Assembly (NCBI RefSeq): GCF_042408735.1
Contig: NZ_JBHOQV010000131.1
Coordinates: 1-64,000, forward strand
Reading direction: 5' to 3'
Length of the DNA stretch: 64,000 bases
DNA from: Thermogemmatispora sp042408735
GTDB lineage: Bacteria; Chloroflexota; Ktedonobacteria; Ktedonobacterales; Ktedonobacteraceae
Below the pieces are notes generated by a model. The model was not told where the DNA came from, did not search any database, and saw only the letters and a list, made by a program, of their open reading frames with translations. Below, piece by piece: positions 43,072 through 51,981 of this stretch (its first letter is position 1; every line of letters starts with the position of its first letter). A program made the translations under genes and the position numbers.

Positions 43072-43113
43072 GGAGCATGGGCAACATCCAGGGGCCTGGT
43101 CTGCCCATGCTCC
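43072..43113. repeat. Long hairpin just upstream of the tnpB remnant
   Basis: GGAGCATGGGCA (43072-43083) and TGCCCATGCTCC (43102-43113) form a perfect 12-bp stem. The loop holds an inner CCAGG/CCTGG stem. It begins 23 bp before the TnpB-like ATG, where IS200/IS605 elements carry end hairpins. It could equally be an attenuator for the esterase transcript. Confidence 0.6.
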
Positions 43114-44199
43114 AGGCTCTAATCATTGATGCAGTTACGCCTCCGGCCACGGTGGCTCCGCGTTCCCATTCCTCCGGGGTCAGACTTCTGAAGGTCTGCG
43201 GGCTATGCTTGCCTGGGGCGTCGACCCGGCCAACGCTGCGCCCTGTCCTCCAGAGCGTGGGCATGCGTGGGCCTTGCCAGACTGCCTCTCGATGTGCAAG
43301 GATACGCTTGCTGGTGAGTGGGAAGAACCCCGGCCGGCGCCGTTCGCTGGAGAATTCCAGGGAGCCGGTGGTCTACCCGTCGCTGAAGGAAACAGCGGGG
43401 GTCGCTCAGCAAGACAAGCGCACTGCCGACTGCACAGGGACGTGTTGGGTCATTGGTCCCATTGACTGCCATCAGAGAAGTGGCTCCTTTCTGGTGAGCA
43501 CCCCAGCCCACCTCTGGTATACCGATCACAGGACAGAGGCCATAAGCTTCGGCCTCCTATCGGGAGTGCCGCGCTTGCAAGATGGCGCCCATGACAGGCA
43601 CTACCAGAACTCCCTCCAGGACTGCTTGCTTATTTATCCCCGTGAACTTCCCCACGTTGGAGATAGTCCTCCAGGTCAGCACGGCGGATTCTCCATTGAT
43701 TGGCTACGTATGATTATGTGCTCGAATAACACAGATCGAAAAATCTGTCTGCCTGCCTTAGTAGGAGGAGATTTCCAACTGGTTGACAATGGCTGCTGCC
43801 CTGCGTTTCTCTGGCATCATTCCCTCACTGGCCTGGTTGCCTGTCACTTGCAATGGGGGGAATGCTCCAGGCTACCGGCTGACCAACGGGCCTGTCTCTT
43901 TCTCTTCGAAGTTCTAAGAAAGGGAACGCGCCAGCCTCTCCTCTCTAGGGGATGAGCTGAGGGCTATCCTGGCTTCTGACAGGCTCTGGCGCCCTGTCTG
44001 TCTGGCGCCTGTCCAACGGACCAGCCCTTGTCTTTTAGCAGGAAAGCAAGCAAAGAATTATAATAAAGGGAAACATCAGGCAGCCTTCAACCTGGGCCTG
44101 TACCCTGGGGAGGAACAGAGGCCGTATGCTACTACCAGCTCGGCTGCCCCGTCGGTGGCCTGGCCCGCGTCGGGCAGAGAGAAAAGGGGTATCTCGATC
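43114..44199. other. Intergenic gap without a supported gene
   Basis: About 1.1 kb with no convincing coding region. A 303-residue plus-strand frame (43044-43955) has no recognisable motif. The stretch 43640-43800 is notably richer in A/T than its surroundings. GACAGGC (43978-43984) pairs with GCCTGTC (44007-44013). A consensus TATAAT (44059-44064) without a -35 lies ~135 bp before the sensor kinase gene and may be its -10. Confidence 0.5.
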
Positions 44200-46065
44200 A
44201 TGAGGGAGCTACGCCATCCAGGCGACCGCTTTCTACCTTTGCTAGAGCGACCGCGGCGGAGCTGGCCACGCCTGCTTGTGGATACTGTACTGGCGTTGAT
44301 CGCCGCTGCCGTGGTCACAGCTATCATCTATGCCTTTGCACTCTATCCGCGCATTCCCAACATTTCTCTGCTCTATCTGCTCGTAGTTCTGGCGCTGGCC
44401 AGCACGCGTGGCCTCTATCCTGCAGTGCTGACCTCGGTACTGGCCTTCCTTTTTTTTGACTACTTCCTGGTCCAGCCGCTCTACAGCCTGACCGTCAATC
44501 GTTTTGAAGAGTGGCTGGCTCTCTTCGTCTTTTTGACCGCGGCCATCATCACCGGGCAGATGACCAACGCCCTGCGCAGGCAAGCGGACGAAGCCCGGCG
44601 CCGCGAACGGGAGACCCGCATTCTCTACGATCTGGTGCGGGCGGCCAACCATGAGGAGGACTTCCAGCGCCAGCTAGCCATTGTCACCCAGGCCGTTGTC
44701 CAGGTCTTTGCTCCCTGGGGTGTCTACGACTGTGCGCTCCTCTTGCCGGCGGAGCAGGGCAGGCTGGAAGTGCTTGCCAGTGCTCGGACGGGGAGGGAGG
44801 GTTTCCGGCTTTCGTCTGACGAGCAGGCGACGGCGGCCTGGGTCATGGCCCACGGCCAGGCCGCCGAGCTACACGATGTCCCCCTCGAGGGACGCGGGCC
44901 TTATGCCCGGAGCCTGCGCGCCACCCTGCAGAGTTCGCTGCGTGGCTGGCGCCGGCGGCGCTATCTTCGCCTGCTGCCTCTCAAGACAGGCGAGCGTGTA
45001 CTGGGGGTACTCCTGCTCCTTATGGAAGAGGCCGAGTGGCCGCACGTCGGCCGAAGCCGAATCTGGAAGCCGCGTCTCAATGGGCCGACGGCTGTTCTGG
45101 AAGGGCCTTTCTTTGCAGCCTTTCTTGATCAGGCGGCGGCCATCATCGAGCGCGCCCGTCTCAGGCGCGAGGGCCTGCAGCTAGAGCTGTTGCGCCAGAC
45201 CGATGCTCTGCGCACCGCCCTGCTCTCCTCCGTCTCCCACGACTTGCGGACTCCGCTGGCCTCCATCAAAGCGGCGGCCAGCAGTCTGCTTCAGGAGGAC
45301 ATCGTCTGGGACGAGGAGAGCCGGCGCAGCTTTGCCCTCACCATCGAGCGTGAGGCTGACCGCCTTAACCGCCTGGTCGAAAACCTGCTTGACATGTCTC
45401 GCATCGAGGGCGGTGCTCTTAAGCCCGAGAAGGAGTGGTATCCTCTTGACGAATTGATCCACGATGTTCTATTGCAACTCCAGCCGCTGCTACAACAGCG
45501 GCAAGTGCGGGTTGAACTTGAAGAAGATTTGCCGCCTGTCCCGGTCGACTACCTGCAGCTCTGTCAGGTGCTCACCAATCTCATCGAGAACGCTGTGCGC
45601 CATACCCCGGCCAGCAGTCCGATTGAGATCGAGGCCAGGCGCCAGGATGGATATGTGCAGGTCAGTGTGGCCGACCGTGGGCCAGGCATTCCCCCTGCTG
45701 ATCTGGAGCGCATCTTCGACAAGTTCTACCGCGTCAGACGTGGGGGAGGAGCGGGAGGGGGAGGTGGGCGGGCTGGCGGCACTGGCCTTGGTCTGGCCGT
45801 CTGCAAGGGTCTTGTTGAAGCCCACGGGGGGCGCATCTGGGCCGAGAACCGTCAAGGCGGAGGCGCCCTCTTCGCCTTTACTCTGCCGCTCGCCAACCAG
45901 CCAGGCGTGGCAGCCGAGACCGCCGAGGCCCAGGACCCCACCCTCACGGCGTCCCGCTCCGTCCAGGCTCCCGCATTGGACCAGGTGTCCCAAGGGCCAG
46001 AGGTGGATAGTCCCGCCCAGAGGAGCCAGAGAGAGCAGAGGGAGGAGGAGCAACCGCTTTCATGA
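44200..46065 (+). CDS. KdpD-like sensor histidine kinase lacking the N-terminal KdpD domain
   Basis: A 621-residue membrane kinase. Residues ~25-125 contain DUF4118-type membrane helices as in KdpD (VLALASTRGLYPAVLTSVLAF; FFDYFLVQPLYSLTV). A GAF-like domain follows (~150-325), then HisKA with phospho-acceptor His347 in SVSHDLRTPLASIK, and a HATPase with LTNLIENAVRHTP, DRGPGIP and GTGLGLAVCKGLVEAHGG. Full-length KdpD has an N-terminal ATP-binding/Usp region of ~400 residues, which is missing here. It overlaps the response regulator by 4 bp (ATGA). The signal may be K+ or another membrane stress. ATG 44200 has AAAAGGGG ~10 nt upstream. Confidence 0.88.
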   Translation: MRELRHPGDRFLPLLERPRRSWPRLLVDTVLALIAAAVVTAIIYAFALYPRIPNISLLYLLVVLALASTRGLYPAVLTSVLAFLFFDYFLVQPLYSLTVNRFEEWLALFVFLTAAIITGQMTNALRRQADEARRRERETRILYDLVRAANHEEDFQRQLAIVTQAVVQVFAPWGVYDCALLLPAEQGRLEVLASARTGREGFRLSSDEQATAAWVMAHGQAAELHDVPLEGRGPYARSLRATLQSSLRGWRRRRYLRLLPLKTGERVLGVLLLLMEEAEWPHVGRSRIWKPRLNGPTAVLEGPFFAAFLDQAAAIIERARLRREGLQLELLRQTDALRTALLSSVSHDLRTPLASIKAAASSLLQEDIVWDEESRRSFALTIEREADRLNRLVENLLDMSRIEGGALKPEKEWYPLDELIHDVLLQLQPLLQQRQVRVELEEDLPPVPVDYLQLCQVLTNLIENAVRHTPASSPIEIEARRQDGYVQVSVADRGPGIPPADLERIFDKFYRVRRGGGAGGGGGRAGGTGLGLAVCKGLVEAHGGRIWAENRQGGGALFAFTLPLANQPGVAAETAEAQDPTLTASRSVQAPALDQVSQGPEVDSPAQRSQREQREEEQPLS

Positions 46066-46835
46066 ACACAGGAGGGGCACGCATTCTAGTCGTCGACGAC
46101 GAAATCGAGATCGTCCGCGCGCTCCAGCGCAGTCTCAGCGCCTACGGCTACGAAGTGTATGCGGCCAGCAGTGGCGAGGAGGCACTGGAGGCACTCGGTC
46201 ACTTCCGTCCCGATGTCATGCTGCTCGATCTCGGCCTGCCAGGCATCAGCGGACTGGAGGTCTGCAAGCGCGTACGCGCCCACTCAAACCTGCCGATCAT
46301 TGTCCTCTCTGTCAAGGACAGCGAGCGCGATAAAGTGCTGGCGCTTGATCTGGGGGCCGATGATTACGTCGCCAAGCCGTTCGGCATGAACGAGGTGTTG
46401 GCGCGCATCCGCGTGGCCCTGCGCCATGCGGCACCGCTGCAGGGAGGAACAGCAGCTATCTTCGAGGCCGGCCCCCTGCGCATCGACTTCGCGCGCCGGC
46501 TGGTGCAGCTCAATGGCAAGGAAGTCAAGCTCACGCCAACGGAATACGAGCTACTCAAAGTCCTGGTGCAGAACCGGGGCAAGATCATGACGCGCCAGAT
46601 GCTCTTGACGCGCGTCTGGGGCAGTGGCTATGGCGGAGAGGCTCACTACTTGCACGTCTACATCGGGCAGCTACGCCGGAAGATCGAGCCGGATCCGGCC
46701 CATCCTCGCTTTATCCTCACCATTTCTGGTGTCGGCTACCGTTTTTCGGCTGAAGAAGAGACGGAAAAGAGGGCAACGGACCAGGATCTACACGGTCCGT
46801 CTCAGGAGCGGGGACCTGCTTCTGCTTCAGAGTGA
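46062..46835 (+). CDS. KdpE-like OmpR-family response regulator
   Basis: A 257-residue regulator with a receiver domain (VVDDEIEIVRALQ; phospho-Asp56 in MLLDLGLPG; Lys in DYVAKPF) and a winged-helix DNA-binding domain (LTPTEYELLKVLVQNRGKIMT; LHVYIGQLRRKIEPDP; ISGVGYRF). It is the partner of the overlapping kinase. The tail of ~25 polar residues is longer than usual. No kdpFABC operon is in the window, so its targets lie elsewhere or differ. Confidence 0.9.
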   Translation: MNTGGARILVVDDEIEIVRALQRSLSAYGYEVYAASSGEEALEALGHFRPDVMLLDLGLPGISGLEVCKRVRAHSNLPIIVLSVKDSERDKVLALDLGADDYVAKPFGMNEVLARIRVALRHAAPLQGGTAAIFEAGPLRIDFARRLVQLNGKEVKLTPTEYELLKVLVQNRGKIMTRQMLLTRVWGSGYGGEAHYLHVYIGQLRRKIEPDPAHPRFILTISGVGYRFSAEEETEKRATDQDLHGPSQERGPASASE

Positions 46836-47848
46836 GGCCCGGAAAGAGGGAGCGAGACGGAGCAGCACCCCCGAGCGTAGATAGCTCTAGTCAACGCCCC
46901 CCGGCTCAAGCCAGCGGCCTGCCCGCAGCCGGCAGTCTGGTCGGCCCGGGCTTGCGGGCGGGTTGACCGCAGCCCACTGCCCCGTACCGCGGGACAGTCG
47001 AGCTGCCCTGGCTGGGTGGACCCGCTCCCCCCGCGCGAGGTGAGGCGAAGGCGTTGCTGCCCGCTGGTCAGTGCCGTCGGCCGCATGAGGAGCAGGATAC
47101 CACCAGAGAGACGGCTGTGTCAGTGCGGAGCGCCAGGAGGAAGGCGGCTTCCTCCCCTGGCCGAAGCCAGGGTCCCCAGCGTCGGGCCTGCCCTTGTCGC
47201 GTAGAGAGGCAGGCCCAGGGAGAGAAGGAGCGCCCCGTGAGATTGAGTCTCTGCTCCTGCCCGATCAGCCCATATGCCGATGAAGCTCAACCCAGGCGGC
47301 TGCTCCTATGCCTCGCGAAGCCGCCCCACAAGCGTTTTTCTTCCCACCCCGCTGTGCCATTGACCAACGGGCTTCCGGCAGACTCGCGGCAAGCGACCCA
47401 AGAGGCAGGCCAACGGCTCAAGCCCTGGCCTGGGAGAGTCGCATCCGTCGCGAAGCCGAGCCGGCCTTCGTGCAATCCCCAGAAACAGCGCTCCCTCAAT
47501 CCCTGTCTGCTCGTTCGGCAGCAGCCCTGACCCTCTACCTTTCGGCTTGGCCTGCCTTTCCCTGATCAAGGGTAGGCGAGGCAAGGCAGCAGCAGGACTG
47601 AGATCGCCTGAGTTCAGCGCGGGCTGGCCTGCCATCAGCTTACCGCGGTCTGAGGCAGGACCCGCCTGTCTGGCGCCCGGGCCAGGCCTGACCTGGTCAG
47701 AGCGATCCCGGGCGCAGCCTCTTTTCTGCCAGCAAGCGTGGTTCGAGGGGAAAGTCGCCAGATTGCAAGGTGGGCAGGCCGAGAGCGATCCCTCATCTGG
47801 GGAACCAGGGGGCCGGGCCGGCTCAGCTTCAGGGCCGCAGAGTCCTCT
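46836..47848. other. Intergenic gap with a terminator-like hairpin
   Basis: About 1 kb with no convincing gene; short frames on both strands lack motifs or ribosome-binding sites. GGGCCTGCC (47184-47192) and GGCAGGCCC (47208-47216) form a perfect 9-bp stem with a 15-nt loop. Confidence 0.45.
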
Positions 47849-48319
47849 TTAGATGCTTACCCAGATCAAGGGCCAGAAATTCTGGACGCTTCCCTGCACG
47901 TAGTAGCCATCGTTGGCCTTTTGCAGCAGGAAGGAATAGTAACCGGCCCCGCCGGTCACAGTCACTGTTCCTCCGGCCTCCGGCAGCCAGACCGTTCCAA
48001 TAGGCACATCGTTGAGGTAGAGGGTCAGCATCATGGCATAGCCGGGGCGATAGTTGTAGGAAGTAAAGACCCACTGATGCGTCCCAGCGTCCAGATAGTA
48101 CTCGTCGCTGCGGGTCACGAAAGCGAAGCTGTAGCCGAAGCTGTAGCGCTGATCGGGGCTGTTATAGTAGAAGCGCGAACGCAGGACAGGCAGCTGCGCC
48201 CGCGCCGTCGCGGCTGGCTTGTGGGCCTGGGCAGCGGCCTGGGCCTGAGCCGGCGACAACAGCCAGCAGGAGACAACCATCATCAGGGCAACACTCAAGG
48301 CAAGAAACCAGCGTTTCAT
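47849..48319 (-). CDS. Small secreted protein, unknown function
   Basis: A 156-residue protein with a classic signal peptide (MKRWFLALSVALMMVVSCWL, cleavage near AQAQA). The mature part is rich in aromatic and beta-strand residues (SRFYYNSPDQRYSFGYSFAF; YRPGYAMMLTLYLNDVPIGT; GAGYYSFLLQKANDGYYV), suggesting a small extracellular beta-sandwich. I do not recognise the family. AAGGAG lies 9 nt before ATG 48319. A TATAAT/TATACT pair ~85 bp upstream may be its -10. Confidence 0.78.
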   Translation of the reverse strand: MKRWFLALSVALMMVVSCWLLSPAQAQAAAQAHKPAATARAQLPVLRSRFYYNSPDQRYSFGYSFAFVTRSDEYYLDAGTHQWVFTSYNYRPGYAMMLTLYLNDVPIGTVWLPEAGGTVTVTGGAGYYSFLLQKANDGYYVQGSVQNFWPLIWVSI

Positions 48320-48429
48320 CAACAGCACTCCTTTCCAGCATTCCCAGCTAGCTTGCGGTATCTGCCAGAGCTTGTAGCCCCTGCTGAGCAGAGAACTACT
48401 AGTATAATTATAGCACATTTAGGCAAAAA

Positions 48430-48477
48430 TATTAATATAAATGCATCTATCTTTAGATAGATGCATTTATATTAATA
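48430..48477 (-). terminator. 48-bp AT-rich perfect palindrome followed by T5 on the minus strand
   Basis: Two 23-bp arms (48430-48452 and 48455-48477) are exact inverted copies around a 2-nt centre. The outer part is TATTAATATAAATGC and the inner part CATCTATCT. On the minus strand the hairpin is followed by TTTTTG, and it lies 32 bp after the Usp gene's stop, so it may be an intrinsic terminator. The A/T content is far above its surroundings, which also fits a small mobile or phage-derived insertion. Confidence 0.7.
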
Positions 48478-48509
48478 GCGGATTGAAGGCTGGCGTGGAA
48501 GAGGGACAC

Positions 48510-49226
48510 TCAGCCTCTGGTGCTGCTCAGCTCCTGAGTAGTTTCTCCCTCGGAGCTGGTGCTTTCGGTCGAGGAGGGCCTGCCAGCCTTGGGGAGCGAG
48601 ATAAGCTGCTCTGCTTCTGGCCCGCGTTGGAGGGGGAGGCGTGCCCCACTGAGTACCAGCACCTCGCAAGGTGCGTGCTTGAGAACATACTCGACCGCGG
48701 GGTCGATCTGCTGCAAGCTGCCGCGCACCCGCACGGGGCAGTTGGCTACAATGATCAGGTCGGCAGCGCTCTGCACGGCCTCTTGGACTATCGCCGGACC
48801 GGCCTGTCGCGCTTTCAGCACTCGTACTGTCAGAGTGGAAGGAGTCTGGCGTGCCACCGAGTGTGCTCGCTCTACCAGAGACTGGACACGCTCCTCCTCT
48901 TCCCCCAGGGTAGCATCCAGAGGTAGCATAAATGGCACCTCAATGACGGCCACTGCCCAGACGTTCCCATTGCGGTGGCGCGCCATTTGGAGGGCCAGGG
49001 CCAGCGCGCGATCGCTCTCTTCACTGCAGTGCAAGAGCGGCACCAGGATACGAGTCATCTTATTGAGTGAGCGCACGGCTCGGCTGGCCGTACGGCTCAG
49101 CTCGCTCTCCTGGGGCAAATGCAACATCCAGCCCAGCACCCCGATGATCGAGGCCGCGAACAGGAGAGCGATCGCCACGCCGGCGGGAGTAATCAAGAGC
49201 GGATTCGTGGCCGCTGCCGAGATCAT
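48510..49226 (-). CDS. Membrane-anchored universal-stress-protein domain
   Basis: A 238-residue protein. One N-terminal membrane segment (AGVAIALLFAASIIGVLGWML) is followed by a UspA-type domain (ILVPLLHCSEESDRALALAL...DLIIVANCPVRVRGSLQQIDPAVEYVLKHAPCEVLVL). The ATP-binding loop normally written G-x2-G-x9-G-S/T is only partly kept (NCPVRVRGS). A polar tail follows. It is the last gene of a three-gene overlapping set with an APC permease (ATGA overlaps), so it probably regulates or senses the state of that transporter. Confidence 0.8.
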   Translation of the reverse strand: MISAAATNPLLITPAGVAIALLFAASIIGVLGWMLHLPQESELSRTASRAVRSLNKMTRILVPLLHCSEESDRALALALQMARHRNGNVWAVAVIEVPFMLPLDATLGEEEERVQSLVERAHSVARQTPSTLTVRVLKARQAGPAIVQEAVQSAADLIIVANCPVRVRGSLQQIDPAVEYVLKHAPCEVLVLSGARLPLQRGPEAEQLISLPKAGRPSSTESTSSEGETTQELSSTRG

Positions 49227-49522
49227 CGTCCTCCTCCCTTGCGTTGGCGGGCGTGAGCCAGGTGCCAGGGTGGCAGTAGCTGGAGGCGCACCAGGCCCAG
49301 CGACACAAAGGCCAGGCCCAGGAGCATCAGCGTCCAGGCCTGCCAGCCCAGCCAGAGCGCTCGCAGACTAATGATCATTCCCAAAGGAATAATGAGAACA
49401 CTCACCACCTGGCGATAGCGTCCTCGCCAGGTAGCGCTGGTTCCTTTTCCTCCAGGGTGTTCCTCAAGAGGCTGATTGCACTCAACCTGCTCTTGAAGCT
49501 CCTCGCGGAGGCGCCTACTCAT
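49223..49522 (-). CDS. Small two-helix membrane protein
   Basis: A 99-residue protein with a charged N-terminal half (~50 residues), two membrane helices (VVSVLIIPLGMIISLRALWLG; TLMLLGLAFVSLGLVRL) and a basic tail. I do not recognise the family. It overlaps its upstream permease gene and downstream Usp gene by 4 bp each (ATGA), which implies translational coupling. It may be an accessory subunit of the permease. Confidence 0.7.
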   Translation of the reverse strand: MSRRLREELQEQVECNQPLEEHPGGKGTSATWRGRYRQVVSVLIIPLGMIISLRALWLGWQAWTLMLLGLAFVSLGLVRLQLLPPWHLAHARQRKGGGR

Positions 49523-51285
49523 AGCTCCCTCCTTTGGTCCTCTTCGCGGGCGATTGGTGTGCTTCGGCGATCGTTGTCTCGGCTCCCCGGTTGCGGACCT
49601 GACTGGGGACCTGGTACCGGCACGGCAACCACGCGAGCAGCAGGGGTTGTCGGGCGAGGGCGTGGCTCCTCCCCAGAGAGATGGCGTTTGCGAGCCAGAT
49701 TCTCCTGCAGCTCCTCAACCAGGTCATACTCCTCGGCATCGGCATAGACGGCCAGTTGCTCCTGGGGCCAGTCGCGCGGCACGCTCCCGAAGACCGGTAG
49801 GCCCGAACGCTTGCGGTGCCAGACATAGATGAGCAGGCCCAGCAGCAGCCAGCCCGGTCCGGCTAGCCGTCCGATAGCGTGCGTCAGGACCACCATCACT
49901 AGCATACTACTGATCCCCAGCAGGCCCAATATGCCCACCACCGGCAGCAAGCGGCTCTCTCCGTCCTTCCCGCGGAAGCGGATGTTCAAGGGCACCTTAA
50001 ACGGTCGCGGTGTCCAGGGATCAACAAAGCGCAGCACCAGCAGGGAGATGAAGACCAGGATGTAGGCCGTCGCTGCGCCAAAGGCATACATATTGCCCAG
50101 CACATCGTAGGCGTTGGGTGAAAGGCCGGCCAGCCACAGCTCCAGCAGAGCAAAGCCAGAGAAGACCACCAGCGTGCGCACTGGCGTGCGGAACTTCGGA
50201 TGCACCCGCGCCAATTGGCGTGGCAGCAGGTCGTAACGTGCCATAGAATAGGTAATACGCGAAGATCCGAAGACGCCCGCGTTTGAGGAGATCAGCACCA
50301 GCGTTGCCCCCAGTAGGGCGACGTAGGGGCCGGCGACCAGGCCGAGGAAAGGAATATGGCTGGCGAGCCAGGCGATCGGGTCGCCGTTATGTTCGGCGAA
50401 AGATTGCCAGGGCAGCATGGCCAGTCCCAGATTCGAGAAGGCCAGGGCGTAGATGAGTACCGTCAGAATCAGAGCGAGCGAGGTGCGTGGCACCACCTTG
50501 CCGGGCCGGATCGTCTCCTGGCTCGCCTGACTGATGGACTCCAGGCCCACGAAGGAGATGATCGCCAGCGAGGCCCCATAAGCCAGATGATAGGGGTCAG
50601 GCCAGGACTGAGTCATCTGTCGCAGCAAGAGCTGCGGGTCAAACGCGAACAGAAAGCCGAAAAAGAGAATCGTCGACTCGCTGATCACATCCAGGGCGCC
50701 CAGGACCTCATTGAAGCGGGAGGACTCGCGCACCCCGATGATATTCAGGATGGTCAACAGAACCACGAAGATCGTCGCTTCGAGAATCAGCCACGGTTGC
50801 ACACCGGGCAGGGTCAGGCCAGCCAGGTGCACATCGACGCGCGCGTTCAGAGCTGGCAAGAAGAAATTGATGTAGCCAGCGGAAGCCAGGGCGAAGAGCG
50901 AGATATCGATTGTGAAATCCAGCAGCACGGCCCAGCCGGCCACAAAGCCCCAGAAGTCGCCCAGACCGCGCAGCACGTAGAACTGACCGCCGCCGGCCAT
51001 CGGGTAGGCGGCGGCCAGCTCGGTGTAGGCCAGACCGACCATCACATAGACCAGGCCGGCGAATAGAAAGGCCACGTTCGTTGCGCCCTGGGCCGCCGCC
51101 ATGACGATGCCCAGCGCCACGTAGACATCGGCTCCCACATCGGCATAGCCCCAGGTATAGGAACCCCAGACCCCCACCGCGCGCCTGAGTCCCGGCCCGT
51201 GGCTCTCCTGGGCAACCGTGGGAGCCTCTTGCACATCGGCCTCAGCAGAAGCGAGCGCCGCTCGCGCTGACTGATTGCCGAGCAT
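49519..51285 (-). CDS. APC-superfamily amino acid permease
   Basis: A 588-residue transporter with about 12 membrane helices. Helix 1 region shows the APC pattern (VGVWGSYTWGYADVGADVYVALG), then LAYTELAAAYPMAGGGQFYVLRGLG and GLESISQASQETIRPGKVVPR. The C-terminal ~110 residues are cytoplasmic, charged and low-complexity (from about VYADAEEYDLVEELQENL). The substrate cannot be told; polyamine or amino acid is likely. AAGGAGGG precedes ATG 51285. It heads an operon with a small membrane protein and a Usp protein. Confidence 0.9.
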   Translation of the reverse strand: MLGNQSARAALASAEADVQEAPTVAQESHGPGLRRAVGVWGSYTWGYADVGADVYVALGIVMAAAQGATNVAFLFAGLVYVMVGLAYTELAAAYPMAGGGQFYVLRGLGDFWGFVAGWAVLLDFTIDISLFALASAGYINFFLPALNARVDVHLAGLTLPGVQPWLILEATIFVVLLTILNIIGVRESSRFNEVLGALDVISESTILFFGFLFAFDPQLLLRQMTQSWPDPYHLAYGASLAIISFVGLESISQASQETIRPGKVVPRTSLALILTVLIYALAFSNLGLAMLPWQSFAEHNGDPIAWLASHIPFLGLVAGPYVALLGATLVLISSNAGVFGSSRITYSMARYDLLPRQLARVHPKFRTPVRTLVVFSGFALLELWLAGLSPNAYDVLGNMYAFGAATAYILVFISLLVLRFVDPWTPRPFKVPLNIRFRGKDGESRLLPVVGILGLLGISSMLVMVVLTHAIGRLAGPGWLLLGLLIYVWHRKRSGLPVFGSVPRDWPQEQLAVYADAEEYDLVEELQENLARKRHLSGEEPRPRPTTPAARVVAVPVPGPQSGPQPGSRDNDRRSTPIAREEDQRREL

Positions 51286-51981
51286 GAGACTTCCCTCCTT
51301 CTCTGCAAGGCGGGACCGCTGTCTCCCCTCTTTCCTCGCTTCCTCCTTCGCACTTTCTCTGTCGTCCCGCTGCCGGCTGGCGCTGGGACGGGAAGGACGC
51401 AGGGAGGTGAATGGGGACCCCGCGGCACCGCTCTGTGAGCGTTATCCTCATTATAGAAGCGGCTGCCTCAAGGAAGGCTCAAGAAAAGGCAGAGCCTGCT
51501 CAAAAGCTGCTCAAGATGCCCTGCTTCCGTGGGGAGGTCTGTCTACTGCCGTTGCCCTTGCGCTTTCTTTCTCTAGAAGATAGAATAGGATAGGTTCCAC
51601 ACGTTTTCCTGGTGAGTGGGCGTCTGGAGAACCCCAGGCCCGTAGCTGCCTGGCCAGCGCGGCCCAGCGCTACGGCGCGCCAGCGGGTTCCTGCCCGTTG
51701 CCAGCCAGAGCCAGTCAGACAGGCAGAGCATCAGCGGCGGCAACGCAGCGGCTGCCTCCCAGCGGACCGGCTGCCCCTAGCGGCGCGGCGGCCACGCTCC
51801 TGCGCGGAGCGGAGCCAGGCTGGCGCCTTTCGTCATTGCCCAGGGTACACCTGCTCAACGAAAGGCCTCCTTGCCGGATCCGGGCAGGTGCGAGGGAGAG
51901 GGCAGAGCGCCGGAGCACCGAACGCGCCGGAGGCGCAGAGCGCACACGTAACCACCCCCGAGAAAGGTAGCTTAGAGCGGA
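51286..51981. other. Intergenic region between the permease operon and the MoxR gene
   Basis: About 700 bp with no supported gene. A consensus TATAAT on the minus strand (51450-51455) is a probable -10 for the permease operon, giving a leader of ~155 nt; no -35 is clear. No clear promoter for the divergent MoxR gene was found. Confidence 0.5.

Noticed and set aside
43044..43955. A 303-residue plus-strand open frame in the gap before the sensor kinase
   Set aside because: Composition is not protein-like, there are no motifs, and its start overlaps the esterase/TnpB start on the other strand.
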